A DNA stretch of 39,438 bases from Anaerolineales bacterium (GTDB lineage Bacteria; Chloroflexota; Anaerolineae; Anaerolineales; Villigracilaceae): contig JAFGKO010000189.1 of assembly GCA_016928525.1 (NCBI GenBank), forward strand, positions 1-39,438. Direction: 5' to 3'. Both the position numbers and the translations under genes were made by a program. The notes beneath the pieces are model-generated. The model was given only the letters and a program-made list of their open reading frames with translations. It was not told where the DNA came from and did not search any database. Of the stretch, positions 6,965 to 14,223 are shown one piece after another (position 1 is the stretch's first letter; every line of letters begins with the position of its first letter).

Positions 6965-8267
6965 AGGTCACCTCCCGTTGTTCGACATGAACTCCCGTTT
7001 TGCGCCGAATGTAGGCGGAGGCTTCAGAAGCCGCCGCGCCCGCTGTGATAATGCTGTCCACGATGTCCATCGGACCGCTGGCTGTGCCCGTGACGAAGAT
7101 ACCTGGCCGTTCAGTAGCGCAGGGTGAAGCGTTAAGGGCCGGGAGGGAAATAAACCCGTCAGATGACGGGAGTAGGCCGAAAATCTTGGGCGATGCGGTG
7201 GGGATCATTCCAAGCGAGAGCACCACCAGGTCGTGGGTCCGCTCAATGAGGCGGCCTTCCTCCGTCATTTCCACCCGGAGGACCGGGTTGTGATTCTCAT
7301 CTTCCCGGATGGAAGCTACCTTGCCGCGCACGAATTCGACGCCCATCGCTTTGGCGTTCTGGTAGAACTGCTCGTAGCCCTTTCCGAAAGTGCGGATATC
7401 CATATAGTAGATGGTGATTTCGGCCAGGGGCAGCGCGCCGCTGATCAGCATGGCCTGTTTGATGGCGTACATGCAGCAGACGCGCGAGCAGTATTCGATG
7501 CCCTGCGTTTGGTCGCGCGAACCGGCGCACTGGACGTAAGCGATGGTCATTGGTTCCATGCCGTCACCGGGACGCAGGACACGGCCATAAGGGCCAGTGG
7601 GCGCCAGGAAGCGTTCCATCATCAGCGGGTCGATAACGTTGGGAAGTAGCCCGCCACCATACTCCTTCTTTGCTCCCAGGTCGGTCATCTCGAAACCGGT
7701 GGCGAGGACGATGGATGTGGCTTTGATCTCGAAAGTTTCCGGTTGCTGGGTGAAGTCCACCGCTTCAACCGGGCAGATCTTCTCGCATTTGCCGCACAGC
7801 AGACAATTGTCGATGTCGAGCACGGCGGTCTGTGGCACAGCGGTGGAAAACGGCACACGGATGGCACGGTAAGAGCCCAGGTTGCGGTCGAACGGGCTGG
7901 GCAGTGTGATCGGGCATTCGTATTCACACTGGCGGCAGCCGGTGCATTTGTTCTCGTCTACGTAACGCGGTTTCTTGAGCACAGTGATATCGAACCCCGC
8001 GCCGTTTTCGTTTAGCGCTTGCACCTCGCAATAGGTGAAAAGCTGAATATTGGGATGATGCGCCACAGCCGACATTTTCGGGGTAGTGATGCAGGAGCAG
8101 CAGTCGAGGGTTGGAAAGACCTTACTGAGGGTGATCATCTTGCCGCCAATGCTGGGTTCGCGTTCCACCAGGGCAACCTGGAAGCCCTGGTCACCGAGAT
8201 CGAGCGCAGCCTGCATTCCGGCAATCCCACCGCCAATGACGAGCGCATCTACGTGAAGATTGTTCAT
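6957..8267 (-). CDS. Short HdrA-like FAD/iron-sulfur subunit (QmoA-like)
   Basis: A 436-aa protein that starts directly with the FAD-binding motif ALVIGGGIAGMQAALDL, as in QmoA, without the N-terminal HdrA domain. Next come the cysteine-rich LDCCSCITTPKMS, two complete [4Fe-4S] motifs (CTGCRQCEYECPI and CLLCGKCEKICPV, about residues 108-165), the second nucleotide-fold motif VLATGFEMTDLGAKK, and the HdrA cysteine motif YCSRVCCMYAIK. AAGGAG lies before the ATG. The MvhD-like gene overlaps its start by 4 bases and the long HdrA overlaps its end by 8, so the three are tightly coupled. Function by family: electron transfer through FAD, possibly with bifurcation or confurcation; the actual donor is unknown. 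Confidence 0.9.
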   Translation of the reverse strand: MNNLHVDALVIGGGIAGMQAALDLGDQGFQVALVEREPSIGGKMITLSKVFPTLDCCSCITTPKMSAVAHHPNIQLFTYCEVQALNENGAGFDITVLKKPRYVDENKCTGCRQCEYECPITLPSPFDRNLGSYRAIRVPFSTAVPQTAVLDIDNCLLCGKCEKICPVEAVDFTQQPETFEIKATSIVLATGFEMTDLGAKKEYGGGLLPNVIDPLMMERFLAPTGPYGRVLRPGDGMEPMTIAYVQCAGSRDQTQGIEYCSRVCCMYAIKQAMLISGALPLAEITIYYMDIRTFGKGYEQFYQNAKAMGVEFVRGKVASIREDENHNPVLRVEMTEEGRLIERTHDLVVLSLGMIPTASPKIFGLLPSSDGFISLPALNASPCATERPGIFVTGTASGPMDIVDSIITAGAAASEASAYIRRKTGVHVEQREVTYA

Positions 8268-8719
8268 GCTTGCGCTCCTTGTGTTGAAGCAGCATGTAAG
8301 GCGATTTCGTTCTTTACGAAGCCGATTCCTTGCAACAATTCGTTCATCTGGTTGACTTCTTTCAAGAAGGGCTTGACACAGACGGTACAGATGGCAGCCA
8401 GGCGCAGGCGGCGGATATCGATGCCGCGCTCCTTCATCAAGGCGTAAGCATCGTTGATCAATTTGGCTGCGCCGTCTGCTTCGACCTTGTACGGGCTATC
8501 GGTGCCGCTGTACATGACGATGATGCCGTCAATACCGCGTTCAAAGGCGCGTACAAAGAACTCCGGCGGGAACATACACGGGCACATGACTGGCAGGATG
8601 TAGGTATTGGCCGGGTAATCCAGATGGGATTGACCAGTGGAATCCGCGCCCGCGTATCCGCCCGCCAGGGTTGCCAGGATCAGGATTTTGGGTTGTTGGG
8701 TTTGTATGAGTTGGGCCAT
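8264..8719 (-). CDS. MvhD/FlpD-like electron-transfer subunit
   Basis: A 151-aa protein matching the MvhD (methyl-viologen-hydrogenase delta / FlpD) domain in overall pattern: PKILILATLAGGYAGAD, VMCPCMFPPEFFVRAFERGIDGIIV, then a DAYALMKERGIDIRRLRL helix. In known MvhD proteins a pair of cysteines follows the central strand (GC...DC); here the equivalent stretch is MYSGTDSPYKVEAD with none. Four cysteines remain as CPC and CTVC, so cluster binding may use another set. The ATG at 8719 is chosen for its AGGA at 10 bases; the longer start at 8782 runs through a hairpin. In QmoB this domain is fused to HdrA; here it is a separate gene, so QmoB appears split. Confidence 0.85.
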   Translation of the reverse strand: MAQLIQTQQPKILILATLAGGYAGADSTGQSHLDYPANTYILPVMCPCMFPPEFFVRAFERGIDGIIVMYSGTDSPYKVEADGAAKLINDAYALMKERGIDIRRLRLAAICTVCVKPFLKEVNQMNELLQGIGFVKNEIALHAASTQGAQA

Positions 8720-8743
8720 AGTAATTCCTAACGTAGTAACGGC

Positions 8744-8804
8744 TTCCCTGGCACCGTCCGCCAGGGAAAGTGTAGCCGTCAAGAGCGACTAAAGTCGCTG
8801 CTAC
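8744..8804 (-). repeat. Two adjacent hairpins between tusA and the MvhD-like gene
   Basis: First stem: TTCCCTGGC at 8744-8752 with GCCAGGGAA at 8760-8768. Second: AGCGACT at 8784-8790 with AGTCGCT at 8793-8799, closed by GTAGC (8772-8776) and GCTAC (8800-8804). Neither is followed by a T-run on the minus strand. They lie inside the operon and could adjust the ratio of TusA to the complex by RNA processing. The second resembles short interspersed palindromes. Confidence 0.5.
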
Positions 8805-8808
8805 ATGG

Positions 8809-9063
8809 TTATTTCATGCGGCGGATGAAGAGCCGTTCGTAGCCTTCACCGGGCAGCATGCCCAGGAATTCATGGCCGACTTTCTGGCACCAGCGCGGCA
8901 TATCATTTTTAGTACCGGCATCGCCGGACCAGACCTCCAATACTTCGCCGACTTTCACACCAGCAATGCTCTTCTTGGCCTCCAGCAACGGGCCGGGGCA
9001 AGACATGGCGCGCGCGTCAACAACTTTAGCGGCCTGGATAGCGGTTAGATCAGGGGTAGTCAT
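8809..9063 (-). CDS. TusA-family sulfur carrier, first gene after the ArsR regulator
   Basis: An 84-aa TusA/SirA-like protein with the CPxP motif in DARAMSCPGPLLEAKKS (cysteine near residue 22). A second cysteine (PRWCQKVGHEFLG) lies in the second helix. Its ribosome site, AAAAGGAGAATCTC, is identical to that of the DsrE gene at 1639. It differs clearly from the TusA at 2718-2957, which fits two separate relay roles. Position at the head of the Hdr/Qmo genes suggests it delivers or receives sulfur at that complex, as TusA does beside sHdr and DsrE genes in sulfur oxidisers; this is inference. Confidence 0.9.
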   Translation of the reverse strand: MTTPDLTAIQAAKVVDARAMSCPGPLLEAKKSIAGVKVGEVLEVWSGDAGTKNDMPRWCQKVGHEFLGMLPGEGYERLFIRRMK

Positions 9064-9093
9064 GAGATTCTCCTTTTGTGAATCAATTTGTGG

Positions 9094-9423
9094 TCAGACG
9101 AGAGGGACTTCTGTCAGTTTGACTTTCGGGCTGTTCGTCAATACTGGGCAGTGCTTCACGATTTCGTTATCAATGAGGTGATAAAAAATATTGTGCTGCT
9201 CGCGACGGGCCTTCACCATTTTGCTGAAGTCCAGGATACGGAGATGATGGGATGTGCTTTGCAGGGAAGCGCCAATCGCCTGTGCAATTTCAGTGACGGT
9301 CCGTTCCCTTTCCGCGAGCAGCCATAGTATTAGTATCCGCTGCGGGTTACCCATAACCCGACAGTGCGCCGCCTGGCGCTCGGCTAATAACTGGATTTCG
9401 GGAGAGAGGTTTGGCTGCATCAT
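9094..9423 (-). CDS. ArsR-family repressor with two cysteines, probable cluster regulator
   Basis: A 109-aa winged-helix regulator. ArsR features: HCRVMGNPQRILILWLL (helices 1-2), TVTEIAQAIGASLQSTSHHL (recognition helix region) and a wing ending KARREQHNIFYHL. The metal-site ELCVCDL motif of ArsR/SmtB sensors is absent. Two cysteines remain, Cys21 before the DNA-binding part and Cys92 in the last helix, a layout similar to the persulfide sensors SqrR and BigR. The gene heads the sulfur cluster (30 bases before tusA), and palindromes lie upstream. It most likely represses the cluster until reactive sulfur is present; the sensing chemistry is inferred from position and cysteine layout. ATGs at 9423 and 9420 are both possible starts. 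Confidence 0.87.
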   Translation of the reverse strand: MMQPNLSPEIQLLAERQAAHCRVMGNPQRILILWLLAERERTVTEIAQAIGASLQSTSHHLRILDFSKMVKARREQHNIFYHLIDNEIVKHCPVLTNSPKVKLTEVPLV

Positions 9424-9436
9424 AAACTTAATGAGT

Positions 9437-9495
9437 TGTTGAATTCATGTATAGATTAACCTACCCTGTTAGTTGCAACAAGTGATAATTATCAC
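9437..9495 (-). promoter_or_regulatory. Palindromes upstream of arsR: candidate operators
   Basis: GTGATAATTATCAC at 9482-9495 is a perfect 14-base palindrome, and TGAATTCA, preceded by a GT, lies near 9439-9446 with GTTGCAAC between them (about 9471-9478). Dyads of this kind before an arsR gene often bind the regulator itself. Which of the three is used cannot be decided by eye; no strong -35/-10 pair is obvious. The rest of the gap to 9643 holds a 15-base dyad at 9527-9541 flanked by a repeat of CTATGGCT, and no gene. Confidence 0.4.
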
Positions 9496-9643
9496 AATCA
9501 ACCTGTCTTGTCTACTATGGCTGGTTATAGAAAATTTCTATGGCTAGCTAGTAACCCTTGCTTCGATAAACAATGGAAGATTTTGTCAGACGATTCGGAT
9601 ACAATAAGAACAGGCACAAATGAGTGATGATGCGTGAGGATGA

Positions 9644-10042
9644 ATGGGCTTCGAAGAAATACCCCACACCGCTGACTGGTCCCTTCGCGTTTGGGCTGAC
9701 GATCTGCCCGGTCTATTGGCCGAGTCCGCGCGCGGGATGAGCTGGTTGTCCGGCGTGGAATTGGCTGAGGGTCCGCGAGAGATGCGAACGTACGAAACTG
9801 AAGGGCCTGACGACGAAAGCCTGCTGGTGGCATTCCTGTCAGAACTGGTCTACTACGCCGAGCAGGAGAACCTGGGCTTCGACGATTTTGAAATCAACAT
9901 AAAAAATGATAGACTGAAAGTGGAAATGGAAAGTGCGCCGTTGAAGTCACTCAACAAAGCCATCAAAGCAGTTACCTGGCATAATTTAAAGATCATTGAA
10001 ACGGCGAAGGGGCTGGAAGTGGAGATTGTGTTTGATGTGTGA
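9644..10042 (+). CDS. Archease, activator of the RtcB RNA ligase
   Basis: A 132-aa archease-family protein. It begins [20 protein letters not shown], the typical start with its conserved His-Thr-Ala-Asp, and has the [16 protein letters not shown] helix, the [16 protein letters not shown] segment and the terminal VEIVFDV strand with its final acidic residue. Archeases bind a metal through acidic residues and speed formation of the RtcB-guanylate intermediate. rtcB follows immediately, confirming the pairing. A GAGG lies 5 bases before the ATG. Length is normal for the family. Confidence 0.93.
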   Translation: MGFEEIPHTADWSLRVWADDLPGLLAESARGMSWLSGVELAEGPREMRTYETEGPDDESLLVAFLSELVYYAEQENLGFDDFEINIKNDRLKVEMESAPLKSLNKAIKAVTWHNLKIIETAKGLEVEIVFDV

Positions 10043-10053
10043 CCCCCTCCCAG

Positions 10054-10095
10054 CCTCCCCCATATGTCGCTGAAGTTCGCGACATATGGGGGAGG
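10054..10095. repeat. 17-bp perfect inverted repeat between archease and rtcB
   Basis: CCTCCCCCATATGTCGC at 10054-10070 pairs exactly with 10079-10095 around an 8-base loop. Outer runs of C (10043-10047) and G (10097-10101) extend it. It ends 8 bases before the rtcB ribosome site (GGAGG 10104-10108), so in RNA it would form a very stable hairpin just upstream of rtcB. It may be an interspersed repeat or may lower rtcB expression relative to archease. Confidence 0.75.
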
Positions 10096-10113
10096 TGGGG
10101 GCCGGAGGAAAAG

Positions 10114-11562
10114 ATGAATATCCAAGAACTTACTCGTATTAGCGACACCGAATGGGAAATCCCCAAAAGCTACCGGCATGACATGCGCGTGCCGGTGCGC
10201 ATTTTTGCTACACGCAAGCTGCTCGAACAGGTTATGGACGACAAGTCGCTGGAGCAGGCAGTCAATGCCACCACCCTGCCCGGGCTGGTCGGCGCAGTAG
10301 TGGTCATGCCCGATATGCACCAGGGCTACGGCTTCCCCATCGGCGGCGTGGCGGCTACCGAATACCCGCGCGGCGTGATCTCGCCCGGCGCGATTGGCTA
10401 CGATATCAACTGTGGCGTGCGCCTGCTGGCTTCGAACATTGAATACGAGTCCGCGCAAAAGGATATAGATATGCTGGCCACCCTGCTCAACCAGTACTGT
10501 CCATCCGGCGTAGGCAAGGCGGGCGTGATCAAGGTCAGCGTGAAGGAGTTGGATGACGTATTGCGGGATGGCTCCAAATGGGCGCTCAAAAATGGTTATG
10601 CGACACAGGCGGATCTTGCCCGGACCGAGGAAACTGGTTCCGTCAAAGGGGCCGATCCCGCTTCCGTATCGGAGCGCGCCAAACAGCGCGGACGCGAGCA
10701 GATCGGCTCGGTCGGGGCGGGCAACCATTTCGTGGAAGTGGAAGTGGTCGAGCAAATCTTCGACGAACAGGCCGCCAACGTGATGGGGCTACGCGAAGGC
10801 ATGCTGACCCTGCAAATCCATTGCGGCTCGCGCGGGCTGGGCCACCAAATCTGCACCGATTACGTGCGCGAATTCCAGGGCGCGGTGCGCAAATACGGTA
10901 TCGACCTGCCCGACCGGGAGTTAGTCTGCGCGCCGCTGGATTCTCCCGAAGGACAGGCATATCTGGGAGCGATGCGCGCGGCCGCAAATTTTGCCTTTGC
11001 CAACCGGCAACTGCTGGCGCATTCCGCGCGGCGGGCGTTTGAAGAAACTTTTGCAGGCAAAATGAAAGACTGGCACCTGCATCAGGTCTATGACATCGCG
11101 CACAACATGGGCAAGATCGAGACACATGAAATCGACGGGAAACAAATGAAAGTCTGCGTGCACCGCAAGGGCGCGACGCGCGCCTTTGGCCCCGGCGCGC
11201 CTGGCCTGCCGCCGGAGTACAAGGTCATCGGGCAGCCGGTCATCATCCCTGGCAGCATGGGGACGGCCTCCTGGGTGCTGGCAGGCACGCAGGAGAGCAT
11301 GACGCGCTCGTTCGGTTCATCCTGTCACGGGGCGGGGCGGGTCATGTCCAGGGCTAAGGCAAAAAAGACCGTCCGTGGAGATGAATTGCGTCGAGAATTG
11401 GAACAGAATGGCATCCGGGTGCGAGCGGGATCTATGCCCGGGCTGGCTGAGGAAGCTCCATCCGCTTACAAGGATGTGGATGCGGTTGTTGAAACCGTGA
11501 CCAAAGCAGGGATTGCAAGGAAAGTGGCCAGGCTCAGGCCAGTGGCCGTCGTCAAAGGCTGA
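10114..11562 (+). CDS. rtcB: RtcB RNA-splicing ligase
   Basis: A 482-aa RtcB, which joins RNA 2',3'-cyclic phosphate or 3'-phosphate to 5'-OH ends using GTP and Mn2+. Family signatures: [27 protein letters not shown] (metal ligands Asp97 and Cys100), [36 protein letters not shown], and [12 protein letters not shown] with the histidine that becomes guanylated. The ATG at 10114 is right: GGAGGAAAAG precedes it and the homologous region begins [11 protein letters not shown] longer frame starting at 10039 would run through the palindrome. With archease it forms a repair unit likely acting on damaged tRNA or other cleaved RNA. No RtcA or RtcR gene is adjacent. Confidence 0.97.
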   Translation: MNIQELTRISDTEWEIPKSYRHDMRVPVRIFATRKLLEQVMDDKSLEQAVNATTLPGLVGAVVVMPDMHQGYGFPIGGVAATEYPRGVISPGAIGYDINCGVRLLASNIEYESAQKDIDMLATLLNQYCPSGVGKAGVIKVSVKELDDVLRDGSKWALKNGYATQADLARTEETGSVKGADPASVSERAKQRGREQIGSVGAGNHFVEVEVVEQIFDEQAANVMGLREGMLTLQIHCGSRGLGHQICTDYVREFQGAVRKYGIDLPDRELVCAPLDSPEGQAYLGAMRAAANFAFANRQLLAHSARRAFEETFAGKMKDWHLHQVYDIAHNMGKIETHEIDGKQMKVCVHRKGATRAFGPGAPGLPPEYKVIGQPVIIPGSMGTASWVLAGTQESMTRSFGSSCHGAGRVMSRAKAKKTVRGDELRRELEQNGIRVRAGSMPGLAEEAPSAYKDVDAVVETVTKAGIARKVARLRPVAVVKG

Positions 11563-11612
11563 CGCGGGAAGCGTTCCTGCCCATTGAACGTCTGAGGAGC
11601 AAGGAGACAACC

Positions 11613-12149
11613 ATGATTCGCCAACTAATCCCTTTCGTTATCCTGGCGACCCTACTGGCCGCCTGCAGCGGTGAGTTGCCCCTTGGCCCAACGACGCCCC
11701 AAACGCCAGCACAGCCTGTTCTTGCAACACCGATTGAGACAAAACTCCCCTCGACCGGGACAACCCCGATCATGGTGGAACCACCCGAACAGGAAGCACC
11801 GCGCCCAATTAACTCCGAGTATTTACCCCAACGTGATGACGGGAACCTGACACGTGGCAATGTGTACATTGATCATAGCGATTTACTCATTATGGAAAGC
11901 TATCCCGTTCAGATTGCCCTGGTGCTGCAAGGGTCGCTGCCCACCCCATGCAATCAACTGCGTGTGATCGCCAGGCCGCCGGATGAGCAAAATCGAATTC
12001 AAGTCGAGGTCTATTCCGTCATCGACCCGGCACAAGTCTGTGTGCAGGTTTTGGAACCCTTCGAGGCAAATATCGGGCTGGGCAGCTTCCCAACCGGACA
12101 TTACTCAGTCTGGGTGAACGGAGAGGCGATCGGCGAATTCGATTCCTAA
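11613..12149 (+). CDS. Lipoprotein of unknown function
   Basis: A 178-aa predicted lipoprotein: basic start MIRQLIP, hydrophobic stretch, and lipobox LLAAC (Cys at about residue 18). A Pro/Thr-rich linker (about 20-70) leads to a beta-rich domain with two cysteines (TPCNQLRVIA, QVCVQVLEPF) that may form a disulfide, and a C-terminal FPTGHYSVWVNG pattern. The ribosome site is AAGGAG, 8 bases upstream. It follows rtcB by 50 bases and ends at a strong terminator, so it may be cotranscribed, but a role in RNA repair is unlikely for an exported protein. I recognise no named family. Confidence 0.8.
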   Translation: MIRQLIPFVILATLLAACSGELPLGPTTPQTPAQPVLATPIETKLPSTGTTPIMVEPPEQEAPRPINSEYLPQRDDGNLTRGNVYIDHSDLLIMESYPVQIALVLQGSLPTPCNQLRVIARPPDEQNRIQVEVYSVIDPAQVCVQVLEPFEANIGLGSFPTGHYSVWVNGEAIGEFDS

Positions 12150-12167
12150 AAGGTTGACAAAAGCCAA

Positions 12168-12199
12168 AGAGCCAGATGGGCAACATCTGGCTCTTTTTT
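12168..12199. terminator. Bidirectional intrinsic terminator
   Basis: AGAGCCAGATG at 12168-12178 pairs with CATCTGGCTCT at 12184-12194 over a 5-base loop, followed by a run of T. The reverse strand is also T-rich after the stem. It lies between the converging lipoprotein gene and the amino-acid ABC ATPase gene and can serve both. Confidence 0.9.
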
Positions 12200-12214
12200 G
12201 TAGGGTGGGAAACG

Positions 12215-12976
12215 CTAATGTTGAAGAATCTGGGACAGGAATAGTTTGGTGCGGTCTTCTTTCGGACTTGCAAATATTTCTTGAGGCGTACCGCTCTCCA
12301 CAATAGTACCCACATCGAAGAAGAACATGCGGTCGGCCACAGCGCGGGCAAAGCCCATCTCGTGCGTGACCACCAGCATGGTCATGCCGGATTTTGCCAG
12401 ATCGATCATGGCATCCAACACTTCCTTGATCATTTCTGGGTCTAGGGCAGATGTCGGCTCGTCAAAGAGCATGATTTTCGGCTGCATCGCCAGGGCACGC
12501 GCAATGGCAACACGCTGTTGCTGCCCGCCTGAGAGTTGACCGGGGAATTTGTCGGCCTGCTCAGGGATGCCAACGCGTTCAAGCAATTCCATGCCAACCT
12601 TTTCCGCCTTGTCTTTCGGCCATTTACGAACCCAAATAGGAGCTAAGGTTATATTCTGAATCACCGTCAAATGCGGGAACAGGTTAAATTGCTGAAACAC
12701 CATGCCTGTTTCCATGCGCACGCGCTCGACATTGCGCACATCGTGGCTGAGTTCAATCCCATCGATAATGATCGTGCCGCGCTGGTGTTCCTCCAAGCGG
12801 TTAAGAGTACGAATGAATGTGGACTTGCCTGAACCGGACGGACCGAAAATAACGATCACTTCCCCTTTGTACACTTCCATGCTGACACCTTTGAGAGCAT
12901 GGAAATGCCCAAACCATTTATGGACATCTACACAAGAGATAATCGGGGTTCGTTGCGGCTTATCGTTCAAGCTCAT
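12215..12976 (-). CDS. aapP: Polar amino-acid ABC transporter, ATP-binding subunit
   Basis: A 253-aa ABC ATPase of the GlnQ/AapP type. Walker A is [13 protein letters not shown], the Q-loop is in [11 protein letters not shown], the signature is [16 protein letters not shown], Walker B is [12 protein letters not shown] and the switch histidine is in VVTHEMGFA. It powers uptake through the two permeases encoded just upstream in the same operon. GGAAGGA precedes the ATG. The order binding protein, permease Q, permease M, ATPase is that of aapJQMP in other bacteria. Exact substrate cannot be read; general or acidic/neutral L-amino acids are typical for this group. Confidence 0.95.
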   Translation of the reverse strand: MSLNDKPQRTPIISCVDVHKWFGHFHALKGVSMEVYKGEVIVIFGPSGSGKSTFIRTLNRLEEHQRGTIIIDGIELSHDVRNVERVRMETGMVFQQFNLFPHLTVIQNITLAPIWVRKWPKDKAEKVGMELLERVGIPEQADKFPGQLSGGQQQRVAIARALAMQPKIMLFDEPTSALDPEMIKEVLDAMIDLAKSGMTMLVVTHEMGFARAVADRMFFFDVGTIVESGTPQEIFASPKEDRTKLFLSQILQH

Positions 12977-13012
12977 GATTTTTTCCTTCCATGCAGTAAG
13001 CGTTGATAAAAA

Positions 13013-14221
13013 TTAACGCTCCCCTACGCCCAATGCCTTCTCTAATTGCAGGCTTGCGTAGGACATAAAGTAACAGAAAACCCAAAAGATGATGGCGATG
13101 AAGAGATAGACTTCCATCTGCAGGCGGACAAACTCGGGATTGAGATTCAAGACAGCATTGCCAATCCCAAGCAAATCGTTGATGCCTACGATAACCACCA
13201 ACGTTGTATCCTTGAAAAGGGCGATAAATTGCCCAACAGTAGCTGGAATCACCAATCGTAAGGCTTGCGGCAAAACAATGAACAGGGTGATTTGGAAATT
13301 TTTCAATCCTACCGCCTTGGCAGCCTCGATCTGTCCCTCAGGAATGGCCTGAAGGCCACCGCGCACATTCTCGGCCGTATACGCCGCGCTGAAGAAGACC
13401 ATACCCATGAGGGCGCGTAAAACGCGGTCAATTCTGGACTCGGCCGGCAGGAAGAGCGCCAGGATGATTGAGAACATAAAAAGGATCGTGACCAAGGGAA
13501 CACCACGAACGGTCTCGATAAAGATAATCGAGAACAGTTTGACAACCGGCAGAGACGAACGCCGCCCTAGCGCGAGCAAAATGCCAATAGGAAACGAGAG
13601 GACGATGCCGCCAACAGCCAAAAGGAGTGTCATCAGCAACCCACCCCAGACAGTGGTCGGTACTCTGGGCAACCCAGGTACATTCCTAAAACCAGGCAAG
13701 ATGACTAGCGTGATCAATAACGACACAACCAGCCAAAGCAATGCAACCGCCTTGCCACTTACGACGTTCGAGCGTCCGAGCCGATAGCCCAGGTAGATCA
13801 ACAAAGGATTTACCAGAAAAGTAGCGCGAATGGCTGGCGTGATAGTGGGCGTGTCCAGGGGAAATACTGCCAGAACGCCAAGCGAAACACCAAGGAAAAT
13901 GGCGAATGCTTTGACGTACCTTTCCCACACGCCCCAACTCATCCCGATCAGGAAAGTGGATGCCAGCAGGCTGATCCCTGGGCGCCAGAGTTGATCGCGT
14001 GGATATTGTCCTACCAGGAAAAGCATCGGCGATACAGTGATCGGGCGCCAATCGGCGGTAAATAATCCCCAACGAACAACTGCGACTATGGTAAAGTACA
14101 GTAAGCCAACAGAGAGAATGGTCAGCAACGCATTGAACCAATCGCTGAACAGATTCTTGCGCACCCATTCGAGAGGGCCAGGAGCAGCAGGAGGATGGAT
14201 GGTTTCAACCGTGACGGACAT
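13013..14221 (-). CDS. aapM: Amino-acid ABC transporter permease (AapM type)
   Basis: A 402-aa inner-membrane permease. The long N-terminal half with extra helices (RKNLFSDWFNALLTILS start, common to AapM/BztC) is followed by the standard His/Glu-family permease domain: FIETVRGVPLVTILFM and the ATPase-contact loop EAAKAVGLKNFQITLFIVLPQALRLVIP. The last segment, FVRLQMEVYLFIAIIFWVFCY, is typical. Only 2 bases separate its ATG from the stop of the other permease, so translation is coupled. It pairs with the AapQ-type protein to form the channel. Confidence 0.93.
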   Translation of the reverse strand: MSVTVETIHPPAAPGPLEWVRKNLFSDWFNALLTILSVGLLYFTIVAVVRWGLFTADWRPITVSPMLFLVGQYPRDQLWRPGISLLASTFLIGMSWGVWERYVKAFAIFLGVSLGVLAVFPLDTPTITPAIRATFLVNPLLIYLGYRLGRSNVVSGKAVALLWLVVSLLITLVILPGFRNVPGLPRVPTTVWGGLLMTLLLAVGGIVLSFPIGILLALGRRSSLPVVKLFSIIFIETVRGVPLVTILFMFSIILALFLPAESRIDRVLRALMGMVFFSAAYTAENVRGGLQAIPEGQIEAAKAVGLKNFQITLFIVLPQALRLVIPATVGQFIALFKDTTLVVIVGINDLLGIGNAVLNLNPEFVRLQMEVYLFIAIIFWVFCYFMSYASLQLEKALGVGER

Positions 14222-14223
14222 TG

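Noticed and set aside
1277..9423. Dissimilatory sulfate-reduction locus
   Set aside because: No dsrAB, aprAB, sat or dsrC is present; Qmo-like and Dsr-like carrier genes alone do not show sulfate reduction.
1277..9423. sHdr-type sulfur-oxidation operon (hdrC1B1A...)
   Set aside because: HdrB-type CCG-domain proteins and lipoate-binding proteins are missing; the HdrC is fused to a membrane domain as in QmoC.
9853..10755. Minus-strand ORF of 300 codons across archease and rtcB
   Set aside because: Antisense to two certain genes and read through the palindrome; no recognisable domain.
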